A stretch of DNA of 64,000 nt from Phytophthora sp. 'mugwort' (Eukaryota > Oomycota > Peronosporomycetes > Peronosporales > Peronosporaceae), in NCBI GenBank assembly GCA_033558025.1, contig JAUCEF010000005.1:2666001-2730000 (forward strand), in the 5' to 3' direction. Both the position numbers and the translations under genes were made by a program. The notes under the pieces were generated by a model that was not told where the DNA came from, made no database searches, and saw only the letters and a program-made list of their open reading frames with translations. This document shows, piece by piece, positions 1-10,469 of this stretch. Numbering within the stretch: position 1 is the first letter of the stretch; each line of letters begins with the position of its first letter.

Positions 1-1
1 G

Positions 2-235
2 AAAGTGGACCCCAAGACGGTGGATGTGTTCAAAGACTTCCCTGGTGGCATTGGTGACTACGATTTGGGCGTGCAGTACTTCCTCGGAAAATTCATGGAG
101 ATGAATCGTCAGCCCGAGAAGGAGATTTACCACCACGTGACGTGCGCCACCGACTCACAGAACGTCCAAGTCGTGTTCAACGCCTGCAAAGACATTATTT
201 TGAAGCAGAATATCAAGGGCTCCGGCTTCATGTAG
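2..235 (+). CDS. GPA1: G protein alpha subunit, C-terminal end (5' partial)
   Basis: This is the last 77 codons of a heterotrimeric G-alpha GTPase, which relays signals from membrane receptors. The open frame enters from the window edge at position 2. Visible features are the TCATDSQN segment, which is the G5 guanine-recognition box, followed by the alpha5 helix region (NVQVVFNACKDIILKQN) and the end KGSGFM. The residue fourth from the C-terminus is Ser where animal Gi proteins have Cys, so pertussis-toxin ADP-ribosylation is not expected. Oomycetes generally carry a single conventional G-alpha gene needed for zoospore behaviour, so the symbol is a family-based guess. The N-terminal lipidation site, P-loop and switch regions lie outside the window. 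Confidence 0.93.
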   Translation, partial: KVDPKTVDVFKDFPGGIGDYDLGVQYFLGKFMEMNRQPEKEIYHHVTCATDSQNVQVVFNACKDIILKQNIKGSGFM

Positions 236-658
236 GCACAGACAGCAACGACATGTACGACAATGGAAAGCGCACGTTGACCAGGTAACCGACGGACGGA
301 CAAGACGCCAGCGCGTCGAGGAGCGCGTTAATGAAGCGGAGCGAGGAGTAAGCTTATGAGCGCCAGCCCAGCCTACACCCATCGCTTCCCCACCTTCGCC
401 GGCTCGTAGGTAGTAGGAACGGGTGGGGAGACACGGACAAGCAAGGAGTGCGTAGAACATTTTATATACATTGAACCTTTCCCATTTAACCCCTTGGCTG
501 GGCGTGAGTCACTGCATCATGTACCTGATGCTGGTGCTAAACGCCGTCGCTTCCCTTCGTCTTGCGTCACTACAGTAACTGGGGCTCCTAACTTGGTTCA
601 GGTCTGTCTTATGCCGACTCACATTCGCGCCTAAACCACCCTATCCTCGCATCTGAGT
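236..658. other. Intergenic spacer, G-alpha 3' flank
   Basis: No supported gene was seen. The open frames here are short and overlap the G-alpha 3' end in antisense. The segment most likely contains the G-alpha 3' untranslated region and the distal upstream region of the H2B gene. Confidence 0.5.
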
Positions 659-725
659 CCGCCAATTGGAATCATAACTGTAGGTTTTCCGCCAATCAAG
701 TAGTAAGACAATGGATTCCGCCAAT
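659..725 (+). promoter_or_regulatory. Three evenly spaced CCAAT boxes upstream of H2B
   Basis: The octamer CCGCCAAT occurs at 659-666, 689-696 and 718-725, start to start 30 and 29 bp, all in the same orientation as the H2B gene and ending about 95 bp before its predicted transcription start. CCAAT boxes bound by NF-Y are common in histone promoters of other eukaryotes. A role here is inferred from position and regular spacing. Confidence 0.6.
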
Positions 726-819
726 CATCGCGCACCATGCGAGTCTCGGGAGAAACCGCGCTTATTGCCCTCTATTTAGTCATATACCCTCAGCTCAGAT
801 ATGGGCGCCACCGGATCGT

Positions 820-836
820 TCATTCCTCAATTTACC
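820..836 (+). promoter_or_regulatory. Oomycete core promoter (INR + FPR) of H2B
   Basis: TCATTCC at 820-826 matches the oomycete Initiator YCAYTYY. CAATTTACC at 828-836 matches the Flanking Promoter Region CAWTTTNYY exactly, in the usual INR-then-FPR order. This puts the transcription start near 822, about 44 bp before the H2B ATG at 866, and argues against the longer upstream open frame that begins at 737. Confidence 0.75.
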
Positions 837-865
837 GAGTACATTCCAACTCCCAAACAACAGCA

Positions 866-1213
866 ATGGCGAAGACTCCATCGAAGAAGGCCGCGAAGAC
901 GGTCGCTAAGTCCGGCAAGGGCAAGGGTAAGAAGCGTGTCGAATCGTACTCGACGTACATCTACAAGGTGCTGCGCCAGGTGCACCCCGAGATGGGCATT
1001 AGCAAGCGCGGCATGTCGATCATGAACTCGTTCATTAACGACATCTTCGAGCGCATCGCTTCGGAGGCCGGCAAGCTGTCGCGTTACAACAAGAAGTCGA
1101 CGCTGTCCAGCCGCGAGATCCAGACGGCTGTGCGCCTCATGCTCCCAGGCGAGTTGGCTAAGCACGCCGTGTCTGAGGGCACGAAGGCCGTGACCAAGTT
1201 CACGTCGGCTTAA
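866..1213 (+). CDS. H2B: Histone H2B
   Basis: This encodes a 115-residue core histone H2B, which pairs with H2A in the nucleosome. A lysine/alanine-rich N-terminal tail (residues 1-25, several KK and GKGKGKK motifs) is followed by the histone fold: [20 protein letters not shown], the [20 protein letters not shown] helix, then [20 protein letters not shown] and the C-terminal helix ending TKFTSA. The frame is open upstream to 737, but the start at 866 is chosen because it follows the INR/FPR promoter by about 40 bp and gives the normal H2B N-terminus. There is no intron, as is usual for replication-type histones. The upstream CCAAT array suggests cell-cycle-linked expression. No other histone gene is visible nearby. 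Confidence 0.97.
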   Translation: MAKTPSKKAAKTVAKSGKGKGKKRVESYSTYIYKVLRQVHPEMGISKRGMSIMNSFINDIFERIASEAGKLSRYNKKSTLSSREIQTAVRLMLPGELAKHAVSEGTKAVTKFTSA

Positions 1214-2079
1214 GCGCTTGTAGCGTCTGTACCACCGGCTTCAGTTCAACTTGTAACAGGTGTCCGAAGCTAGTCGTTTGCCACGTGAAGCGACACAACT
1301 GTCGATTTCTTTGCTGATTCCCGCCGAAGGATGTTTAGTGAAGCGCAAGGAGTCGCACTCTTCATTCTGGTGTTTCTAAACACCACCCTTTGCAAAAGAT
1401 ATTTAACGAGTAGATGAAGTTAGTTTCGCTTGGATTAGTGCTTGCGATAGATGCTCGAGCGCATCGACTTCGTGGTAAGCAAATGGAGGCTCAAAAACTG
1501 CCCACAAGATTTATGAAGTGTTTTTCAAATTCCTTGAAGAGTTGTGATCAGTTCGTTTGGATAATACGCCAACACTAGGGGACTAGATAAGTATAGCTTT
1601 TAGAAACATAATTTTATACCCCCCCCGGCATTTTGAATTTGCACGAATGCATGTCTTATTGTCTTCAAGGTGGATGTGGGCTCTGCGTATGGCATCGCGA
1701 CTGACGATTGCATTCAAGGGAGGACTATCGCATTGCCTCACAGGAGCAAGGCCCTGTCAGTATGATCATTTTGCTCGGCTGTTTGTAGAATGTGGCGGCC
1801 AGAGATAGCAACATCATTACTGATCCGATCTTAAACAGTTGCTTGCATTGCTGTGCAGCATTAACCACCAACTGCAGAGCTGCGTTCGCGTTGTCTTCGT
1901 CTACTATTGAAGTACGACTACTATGTATTAATATCTCTTATCGTATACTATTAGTAGTACTAGTAGCTCCCACATTATAAAACATCTTTTGCCTTCAAGC
2001 TCGATGTACTTAGTTCTCAACTTACGATAACTACACAGCAATCCGTTTCGCCGGCGGTGGCACATGTAAAATGGCGTGA
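1214..2079. other. Intergenic region after H2B
   Basis: No supported gene. It holds the presumed H2B 3' untranslated region, including a perfect 8-bp inverted repeat TGGTGTTT/AAACACCA at 1368-1385, 155 bp after the stop codon. Whether this acts as a histone 3' hairpin is unknown; it does not match the metazoan stem-loop consensus. An 8-C run starts at 1619. Confidence 0.4.
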
Positions 2080-2517
2080 CGATGGATCCGCATCCTGCGA
2101 TCACCAAAAACTTTGCTGACTTTTGAAAAGTAGAAATTACTTACGCTCCAGAAGCCTGAAAATGGAGACCGGAAAGCTGTGCGAAGATTCCGCATGCGCC
2201 TTGTCTGTCCACTCGGCAATGCAAATACAGTAAAGCGTGGTCCCCAGAACGCTGGGGACACTCCCGTAGTCTTCAATGTCTGCAATGAAGGCGACCCAGT
2301 CTGCAGACAACTCCACACAAAATGTGCCCAACACGTATCGTATCGTACCAACTTTGCGAGACACGCTCGGGTGCACGTTCGACGCGTCCTCCGCGCTGTG
2401 ATAAACATTTGTGAGCCGAGTTCCATCTTGGGACGCCACTGGCGTGGTACAGACTCGTTGGGTGCCACTCGCACTTGAGACTTTCAACTTGAGACAGCGA
2501 TCCCGAATTTCAGCTTC
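2080..2517 (-). pseudogene. Possible exons of an unrecognised gene or gene remnant
   Basis: A protein-like frame runs from a plausible acceptor (TATTTAG before 2517) to a plausible donor (GAGC/GTAAGTAA, exon end 2145). A further short exon after an acceptor (GATCGCAG) keeps the frame and begins CGSIVTPFYMC. The main exon has even composition and readable segments such as SVLGTTLYCICIAEWTDK and FPVSIFRLL. I do not recognise the family, and no convincing first or last exon was found. It may be a gene fragment, a decayed gene or chance. Confidence 0.28.
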
Positions 2518-2788
2518 CTAAATATGGATATGTGCTCTAAAACTATTCATAAAAAAGGCGTTGTTGAATTTCGGATTCCATATTCTTATAAAGGTAAAAG
2601 CGGCTCTGACTCTCTTGTGGCAACAAAACCATTTTTTGCCAAATCATTCGATTGACTCGAGTGTCGCCACCTCGCTCGGCTCGCCGTCTCCTCCGCCTTC
2701 CCTCTCATAAAGCGACTGTCCTTGCGGACCCCAGAGCGCGCGCCCCGCTTAGCACACGACGCCTCGCCTCGTGTCTCTCGCCGTCGTC

Positions 2789-4225
2789 ATGACGCCGCCC
2801 GATTTCCTTCTGCGCGTCCCGCCGCTCAAGCTTCACGTGCGCAACGCCACTCAGACGAACGGAGAACCAGCCGTGGTACGTTAATCGAAAGCCCCCCCAT
2901 ACAAACCCACGCTAACCTCTGTGTGATTGGCCCTGCCGTTCCGTAGTACGAATTGTTCTGCCGCCTCAACAAGACGCGAGAGAAGCAGGATGAGCCCGTA
3001 GAGGTGGTACAATGGAGCCTCTGGAAGACGTACGAGGAGTTCCAGGCCTTCGACAACCAGATGCGCGCGGCTCGCAAGTCGTCCTTTGCCAAGATGATGG
3101 TCACCGTCGCCTTCGCGCCAGGCCACCGCGTCCGCGCCTTCTTCCACCAGGACCAGACGTCCAGTTTCCTCGAGAAACGTCGCGCCGAGCTCGACTTCTT
3201 CATGCAGCGCGTGATGCTCTTCCCGGACGTCATGGAGTTCTCCAAGCGTGGGGGGTGCAAAGTATTGGCCGACTTTATCGGTGCTGAGCAGCACATGGAC
3301 TGCAGCGGACTGGTGGATCCTGCGTCACCCAGCATGAACATGTCAGGGGATTTCTCAGTCTCGAGAGGAATGCTGCGCGATTCCACGGATTCCGACAATC
3401 GTGCGTCGCTTGTAAGTGCAGGGGACAAGATCAGCTCGGGACGTAAAATGTGCAGGCTTGAGATCGAGGAAGAACTCGCTCTGCGTGGCGGAGCGCACGA
3501 ACTCAAGCGGTTTAAGAAGCGCGCACGTGTCTTCCGCAAAGAGAACGACCCTGTTGCAGCGGCGGACCCGTTCGTGGAGTTTCTACACAAGGAATTCGAA
3601 CCCGATTTTGCGCTTTGGATTCTGCGGCGCTTCATACGTTCGCTTAAGAGTACTGAGAAGCGAGAAGCGTTATGCGCTGCCGGTGGCGTTTCCATCGTGT
3701 CTATTGACGCTGAAGATGCTGACGAAATCAGGTCGCAGCGTCAGAATCACCGCTTGAGTGTGCAAGAAGAGGAGGAGGCCGATCGTCGATCGAAGAAATA
3801 TGGTGCGTTAGCAACGTAATAATTGCTTTGTTGTGGTAGTGGCGATACTTATTTTTTCTTCTTGTTTCGTATTTGCGGAATGTCCGCCAGCAGAGCAAAA
3901 GCTGCAGAGCTTTTCTAATAGTCAACGAAGCTCAGGCGGTCGTGTCAGTGACCCGGCCGTTCCTGGACGCATCTCGCGGAAGAAGGCGAACCGCCAAATC
4001 CTCGAGCGAGTAAATGCTTTTTCGAATGGAGATATGCACACGGTAGGTGAATTCAAGCAAGCAGCTAAGGCGCTTGGAAACCAAGAAATGAGTGGGCAGG
4101 CGTTCGTAGACTATTTGCGCTCGACTTTTGGCAAGAAGGAAGCGGACGAGTTGCTACTCCTGGTCGTCGAGGTCGTTCCGCAACCACAGGTGCAGCAAGA
4201 GCTGCGCGTCGCCTTGACGCGGTAA
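2789..4225 (+). CDS. PX-domain protein with two C-terminal helical repeats
   Basis: Three exons (2789-2875, 2947-3802, 3891-4225; introns of 71 and 88 bp) encode 425 residues, and frame is kept at both junctions. Residues about 7-140 form a PX (phox homology) domain, with the WSLWKTYEEFQAFDNQM strand-helix and a basic stretch FAPGHRVRAFF before the RRAELDFFMQRV helix. PX domains bind phosphoinositides on endosomal membranes. The remainder has two similar helical segments: FVEFLHKEFEPDFALWILRR near residue 235, and GQAFVDYLRSTFGKKEADEL near 384, which ends close to the stop. The second resembles the C-terminal helical domain of ZNF598/Hel2-type proteins, but that is only a reading by eye. A role in endosomal sorting or ubiquitin-linked membrane traffic is inferred. 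It is convergent with VPS50, 259 bp away. Confidence 0.82.
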
Positions 4226-4484
4226 CTGAGCTACTTGTTCCGACAGCACAGCCCCAGTTTCGCTGGAGAAAATGCGATGAAGAACAGAGGCTGAAATCCT
4301 CTGGACACCACAGACCCGGAAACAAACGCGCTCTGGAGCTATCTACGCTGTCCGTGAGTTTAGACGAGTGAGGTACACGAATGCCAACCGGGTCTCACGA
4401 GATCAACTGACAACGGTGGCGATAGAAGCTGCCACAAAATTTTTAACAGTGTACAAATATTCATAAAACTTTATGTCCATTGCA

Positions 4485-7400
4485 TCAGCTTATTATCGCG
4501 TCGATCTTCAAGACAAGCTCGCGCAATTTCTTCATCTCAAGCGTCGATCCAATGCCGTTCTTTAGCAAGTTGGCAAACTGGACCTTCGAGTACAACGTCT
4601 ATAATTTTTACAAGGAAAAAATAAAGGTTAGCTCGACAGAATAGACTAATAAGGGACCTTATTGAAGCTCACCTTATTAGCTTGGACCCATTCTAGAAGT
4701 TCATCTTCGTCGTAGTAGAACGCCTTGATATAATTGCCCACATACTCGCGCCCGCGAGGCACTGTCCGAGAACTGATGTGATTGATCAGATCAAGCCCAT
4801 TCTGAAGCGCATGCAAATCGAGTAACATCAGCGCTCGGCCTTGAGGGGTGGGCTTGGTCACCAATGAGAACGCCTGCAGCAGTGTATCCATGATAGTTTG
4901 CACCATTGCCGCCCAGATATCCTCTCGTGCATCCATTGGAATGGATCCATCGGCAAGAATTTGTAGTTCGCCCCACGCTTCTCCACACTTTCGCACCAAG
5001 TGCACAATATACTCATTGTGCTGATCACTGATGTACGGGATATCCCACGACACTGCTAAAACTGAATCCAAAAGAGCAGGAACGTCCACGAGCCTCGTTG
5101 CAATAGTACTGTACATGAAGCTACGGAGTTCTCGAGCCATCGTGCGATTCCGTTCGTACACCTCATCCATCAGACAGAGATATCGATCAGGAAGATACGA
5201 TCGAGCTAGGTCTTCGATGGCGTTCAGTAGTCGGGATTGGCCAACAATTGCTTCACAAGCAATCGATCGTTCAGCCAGCGCGTATAAGTTGCACTCATCC
5301 GCCTCCTCCACCACGGCTGGTGTTCGGGACACCTTGCGCAGTGTCACTTTCCTCGACATTGGTGAGTTCTGCTGATCCAAACTTCCGTCAGAACTTGACG
5401 CAGGGTAGATCAAAGCAGACGACTGAAGTAATAATTCACCAGCGTTTATGTCATCTGCAATACGACAAATACCGGTGCGTAAACCATTCCACCGCGCTGC
5501 ATCGTTCTTGATCAATCCTCCACCTTTCCCGCGAAAGAACTGGGTGATGTCGTTTGCAGCGATAAAGTTGGTGAAAACGGCGTATAAGTTGAACTCAAAC
5601 AAATAATTCAGCGAGCGGAAAATGTCCCAACCAACATGAGGAAGGTGCTCCATCATTTTCAGGTAAACACCACAAAGCCTAACAGTTGCAATTGTAAGTC
5701 AGCTTCCTCTGGATAGCAGCATGCTCTACTTTAATTTGCAACTTACCGGACAAATCCTGCGAGACTCGATGACGTCAATACAAATTCGGACTCGTTTGGA
5801 TCCATAGTAGGGAGCGCTTGATTATCACCAACTTGTGAAGACATCTTTCCACCATTATTTCCGGCCTTGGCTTCACGATGAAAGCGGATGCCTTGCTTCA
5901 TTGAAAGCCACTCCATCGAGTTGGCAGCGCTAAACGGGTTTCCTTCCTTATGAAACGAAGGAAACACTCGTCTTGAATAAATAGGATTGACAGCAAGATC
6001 TTCACGAACCTTCCGTTCAAAGAAGTACCCACTCCGCTTTTCAATCAACCGAAGAAGCCCCGCATTATCGTCACCGTCGGTAGTTGAGGCAGTGACACGA
6101 AGCCAGTTCTCTGTGTCCAGAAGCATTCGAGCCAATTCAATGTTATCGTCATGAAAGGCGTGCAAATACTGCTCACACTTGACTCGAAGAACTGATCGAA
6201 TTCTGTCAATACGACAACATTCCAAAAAGGTCATTTCATACTCAAATTCAAGCAAATAGGATCACTACAAAACGCACTTTGATGAAGGAGCTCCTGTGAA
6301 TTCCTCTCCAATTTCCGTAAACGTCGTCGTAGCAAGTGAAATCGCAATGATATGTTCCATCTTGTAACCTAATAATTCGTAACTCAATCAGTATTAGCAA
6401 CCACATGCAGCCCTCAGCTTCAGACATTGTCAGTTACCATAAGTCATGTCCAGCTTCTCAATCATCTCCAACACGCTCTGCTGAATATTTTCCCACACGA
6501 TCTTGCGGTATCTCAGCAAGGTCATGCCCGTATCACAAAGTACTTGATCATATAAAGACCGTTGTGAGCTAGAATGCCCGATTGTACCATTTCTGGAGCG
6601 ATGTGATGGGGACTCGGACCCCTTCAATCTACCACTACCATGGTTGTGCTTTGAAGAGTGAGAATGCGGATACCCCTTCTCGTCACAATCTTCTTCGTCG
6701 CCAGAATCATCGTCATCGTCATCGTCATCGTCAATACCGCAACGATGAAGGTATGCGACGTCATCGTTGAGTGGGTTAAATGGATCCCGATGCCATTGCA
6801 CCAATAGATAGTACGTGTGCATCAAGTCGGTGAGATGTTCGTAGCCTCGCTTGACGTTTTCGACTGCTTGGGATGCTGGTGTCAGGGCTGCGTCTACCGG
6901 TTCCACGCTCTTGTTTCCGTTGTTGTTTTCTATCTGAGTATTCTTGTTTCCTTGTTTGAGTTTCTTAGGCGATACGGCTTCAAAAACTCGGCGCATAAAT
7001 TCACTGGTCATGTCGTCGATGGAGCGTACAATGATTTGCGGAATTTTGGACAGCACGTCATTCAGCGTATACGACGAAAACTCGAAGCCGAGATTTTCAG
7101 AGTGATCTGCTAGGGTAATGTATGCTTGCAGCAATTCCTTGTACTCGAGAGCGTCAAAATGTCCTGCAACTTTCCGCAAAGACTAAAACTCACCACGAAT
7201 ACATGAACCTCAAGGTGACCAACATTTCAGACGATATCGTAAGAAATACATGTACCAAACATACCTGGTCGAACTGTCCCCGTAGTTTTGGAATAAAGTC
7301 TTGCATCCGAAGCCGAATTTCATTTAGGATCGTAAGGCCCTGCAACTCCTCGCGTGACAATCCTTTCCGTAGGCCAACACAAATATCCACCTAGCATTTC

Positions 7401-8505
7401 CACCAATGACGATCAGCAATATTGTTTAAAGCCGAAATATTAATCGCAAGGTGGCACCTACAGCCGTAATAAATCGATGCTCTTTAAGAGCAACATTCAT
7501 CTTTTCTTCTTGGTCAAAGAAGTGGACAATTTGCGAGCCTAAATTGACAATCTGTTCATAAAAAAAAAAAAAAACGTGACCAACAATGCATTATCAAAAG
7601 AGCAAAGCCACGCATATGTCTCACCTCGCCCACACGATCACGGTTTCGCTTTGTTTTCACGATTTCCAGCGAGCTGTACGTCAATACCATTCACACTCCA
7701 TCAGCATCCTCCCAAACTGCGCGAAGCCGAAGTCTAATACCTAAGAATCAGGTCATGCTTCGACGTCGCAAGAAGGCGACGTCCGTTCTTCACGTGGATC
7801 TGCGCCCGCACTAAGTCGAGATCCACCTCCTGTACGACCTTCATGCCCTGAATCAGGGAGTTGTAGTTCGCGCGCACATCGTCCTGCAGTTTAGTCAAAA
7901 TAACGTCCTTCGCCACGTCCACCGCGCTGATCTCAGTGCGCATGAACACGTTCAGCTCGTCTTGGGTCTCAGGAAGATTATCCTATTTATCCACGAAAAT
8001 CTCATCGTTAACGTCGAACACGCGTCCAGTGTAACCACTCAACTACGTACCAGCATGTGTGCGACTGGATCGAAGCTCTCTGTGAAATACCGAGCGTCCA
8101 GCGCCTCTAGAACCTCCTCGTTCGGCTGCGGCACCAGCACTGACATGGCCCTGGCCGTCTGCAACACAATATTTTCTATTGTCAGCATGCCGCCTGCCAG
8201 TTCTACGGCAATTTAAATCATTATTGCATTTGCACCCTTGGCGTCGGCAGGAACCCGGGCGAGAGCAGCGTTGTGTCCGTGTCCGAGTCATCATTGGGCG
8301 AGCTGTCGCCTGGCCTCGTCTTGAGCTTGGGAAATAGGTGGCGTGGCAGTCTGGCCATCCACTTCCGGTCCTTAAACGGCGCCAGCATAGGCAGCTCGTC
8401 CATCATGTCACGCAGGTCCAGCGAGCGCTTGGGCTTGAGCGTCACAGTCGACACCGTCACGGGCAGAGGCGCCTGCAGCTCCATGGGTGCGGATTTCTTT
8501 TCCAT
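4485..8505 (-). CDS. VPS50: VPS50 / syndetin, EARP complex subunit
   Basis: Eleven exons (from the start: 8236-8505, 8051-8158, 7741-7982, 7625-7673, 7462-7551, 7265-7390, 6438-7182, 6278-6368, 5747-6202, 4673-5678, 4485-4598) encode about 1098 residues. Introns are 67-82 bp with GT/AG ends, and the frame closes across all of them. VPS50 replaces VPS54 in the GARP-like EARP tether, which recycles endosomal cargo to the plasma membrane. Exons 2-6 match the Vps54_N region (SFDPVAHML, NGRRLL); exon 8 has GEEFTG; exon 10 has the VRLCGVYLKMMEHLP segment and the C-terminal family region (REYVGNYIKAFYYDEDEL). Exon 7 contains an Asp run (CGIDDDDDDDDDSGDEED) and a His/Ser-rich stretch not typical of the family. 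Two in-frame stops near 6260 fall inside an intron, so the gene is intact. Confidence 0.9.
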
Positions 8506-8574
8506 TGCTCGGATTCAGGTCTGATTCCATGACGGATAGTAGGTTAAATGAAAATTGAGAGGCCTCCTCGTGTG

Positions 8575-8581
8575 TCATTCT
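8575..8581 (+). promoter_or_regulatory. Initiator-like element for PP5
   Basis: TCATTCT matches the oomycete Initiator YCAYTYY and lies 35 bp before the PP5 ATG, inside the 110-bp spacer shared with the divergent VPS50 gene. No full FPR match follows it. Confidence 0.45.
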
Positions 8582-8615
8582 CGAACCCAAGCCAAAGGAA
8601 GAGGCGGCGAAAGCG

Positions 8616-10337
8616 ATGGCCAACATGACCGTGACCGAGGGCGCGCCCCACGCGGCATCGGACGAGACGCGCACGCGCGCTGACGCACTGAAGACGCAGG
8701 GCAACGAGGCGCTGGCGCACTTCAAGTTCGCGACGGCCGTGGAGCTATACACACAGGCCATCGAGCTGGTGCCCACCGCGATCTATTACGCCAACCGCGC
8801 GGCCGCACACGTCAAGAGCGAGAGCTACGGCCTCGCTATCGACGATGCCTCAGCTGCCATCGAGCTCGATCCCAGCTATATGAAAGGTACGGCGCTGCTA
8901 ATGGCTCTGGAAGGGGGCAAAAGACGGAGACTGACGATGAACTGCTGAACAGCATACTATCGTCGCGGCTCGGCGCAACTGGCGCTGGGCCACCACAAGA
9001 AGGCGGTCAAGGACTTCCGTCTCGTGGTGCGTATGAAGCCACAGGATCGAGACGCACGTGGCAAGCTCAAGCTGTGCGAAAAGATCATCAAGGAGGCGGC
9101 CTTTGCTGCCGCCATCCAGTCCGAGCGCAATCTGCCGCTCTCGGAGACGATTGATGTCGACTCTCTGGTCGTGGACCCATCGTACGATGGACCGCGGCTC
9201 CCGGATGACATAACGCAGACCAGACCGGACTTTATTGTTGCCCTTATGGACCGCTTCAAGCGCGGCAAGTTGCTACACCGCAAGTTTGTGATCCAGATTC
9301 TGCTCAAACTTAAGGAAATGTTCTGTGCCCTGCCGTCGCTACTGCGCATCTCGCTGACGTCCGACGACCCGGACGCTCACTTTACAGTGTGTGGTGACAC
9401 CCACGGCCAGTTCTACGACGTGTGCAACATCTTTTCACTCAACGGGCTGCCGAGTGAGTCGAACCCGTATTTATTCAATGGCGACTTCGTCGACCGAGGC
9501 TCGTTCTCGTTCGAGGTGGTCATGACGCTCTTTGCCATGAAAATGGTGTACCCGCAGCATGTTCACTTGCTTCGTGGTAACCACGAGTCCAAAAACATGA
9601 ACAAGATTTACGGCTTTGAGGGTGAAGTGAAGCACAAATACGACGAGACTGTCATGCAGCTCTTCACGGAGGTATTCAACTGGCTCCCTCTTGCAGCTGT
9701 GATCGAAGACAAAGTGCTGGTTGTGCACGGCGGATTGTTTAACGAAGAGAACGTGACACTTGCGGATATCGAGAAGATCGAGCGCGACCGTGAGCCTCCT
9801 GAGAGCGGCCTGATGAGCGATTTGATGTGGAGTGACCCTCAGCCCTTCCAGGGCCGTGGACCCAGCAAACGCGGGATTGGTCTTTCGTTTGGTCCGGATA
9901 TTACGAAGGATTTCTTGGAGAAGAACAAGCTCGGTAAGTTGTTCTGCTTTGCTTATTATCTGCTGCAGCTATCTTCTGCATTATCCTTACAACGTATTGT
10001 GATATTCGTAGACTTGCTGGTACGCTCGCACGAGGTCAAGGATGAGGGTTACTTAGTAGAGCACGACGGAAAGTGCATCACCGTTTTCAGCGCGCCGAAT
10101 TATTGCGACCAGATGGGTAACAAGGGCGCGTTCATTCGCTTTGAGAGGGACATGCAACCTCGGTTCACGCAGTTTGTTGCAGTGGTACGAAACTATTGTT
10201 TCTACTTGTCGAGATATTGTTATATTGAAGACTGTTTTGCTCACAATGTTATTGTAACCTTGTGCCATTTTCTACAGGAACACCCGCCGATTCGGCCGAT
10301 GGCATATGCCGGTAACATGGGCGGTATGTTCGGCTAG
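8616..10337 (+). CDS. PPP5: Serine/threonine protein phosphatase 5 (TPR-PPP)
   Basis: Four exons (8616-8886, 8953-9933, 10012-10184, 10278-10337; introns 66, 78 and 93 bp) encode 494 residues, close to the 499 of human PP5. Residues about 20-130 are three TPR units (KTQGNEALAHFKFATAVELY, then YYANRAAAHVKSESYGLAID, then YYRRGSAQLALGHHKKAV), the Hsp90-binding module. The PPP catalytic domain follows with its metal and active-site motifs in order: GDTHGQ, GDFVDRG, GNHES and VVHGGLF, then SAPNYCD. The end PPIRPMAYAGNMGGMFG resembles the autoinhibitory PP5 tail. PP5 dephosphorylates Hsp90 clients and Cdc37, and is normally inhibited by its TPR domain. It shares a 110-bp divergent promoter with VPS50. 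Confidence 0.96.
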
Positions 10338-10469
10338 ACTAATGCGACTGTGGCTGGTGTCTAGATAGGAGGAATGTGAGTAGCAAGCAATTCAACGGAC
10401 TATCCTCTGGACTGTATGCGTAATTGGTATTTCCCCTCAATGAACGATGACGCTGGCTTCTCTGCTCTA

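Noticed and set aside
737..865. 43-residue N-terminal extension of H2B
   Set aside because: It lies across the predicted transcription start and has no counterpart in H2B proteins.
6240..6275. Two consecutive in-frame stops in VPS50, suggesting a pseudogene
   Set aside because: The stretch fits a 75-bp intron (donor after 6278, acceptor before 6202) that keeps frame and removes about 25 residues absent from syndetin proteins.
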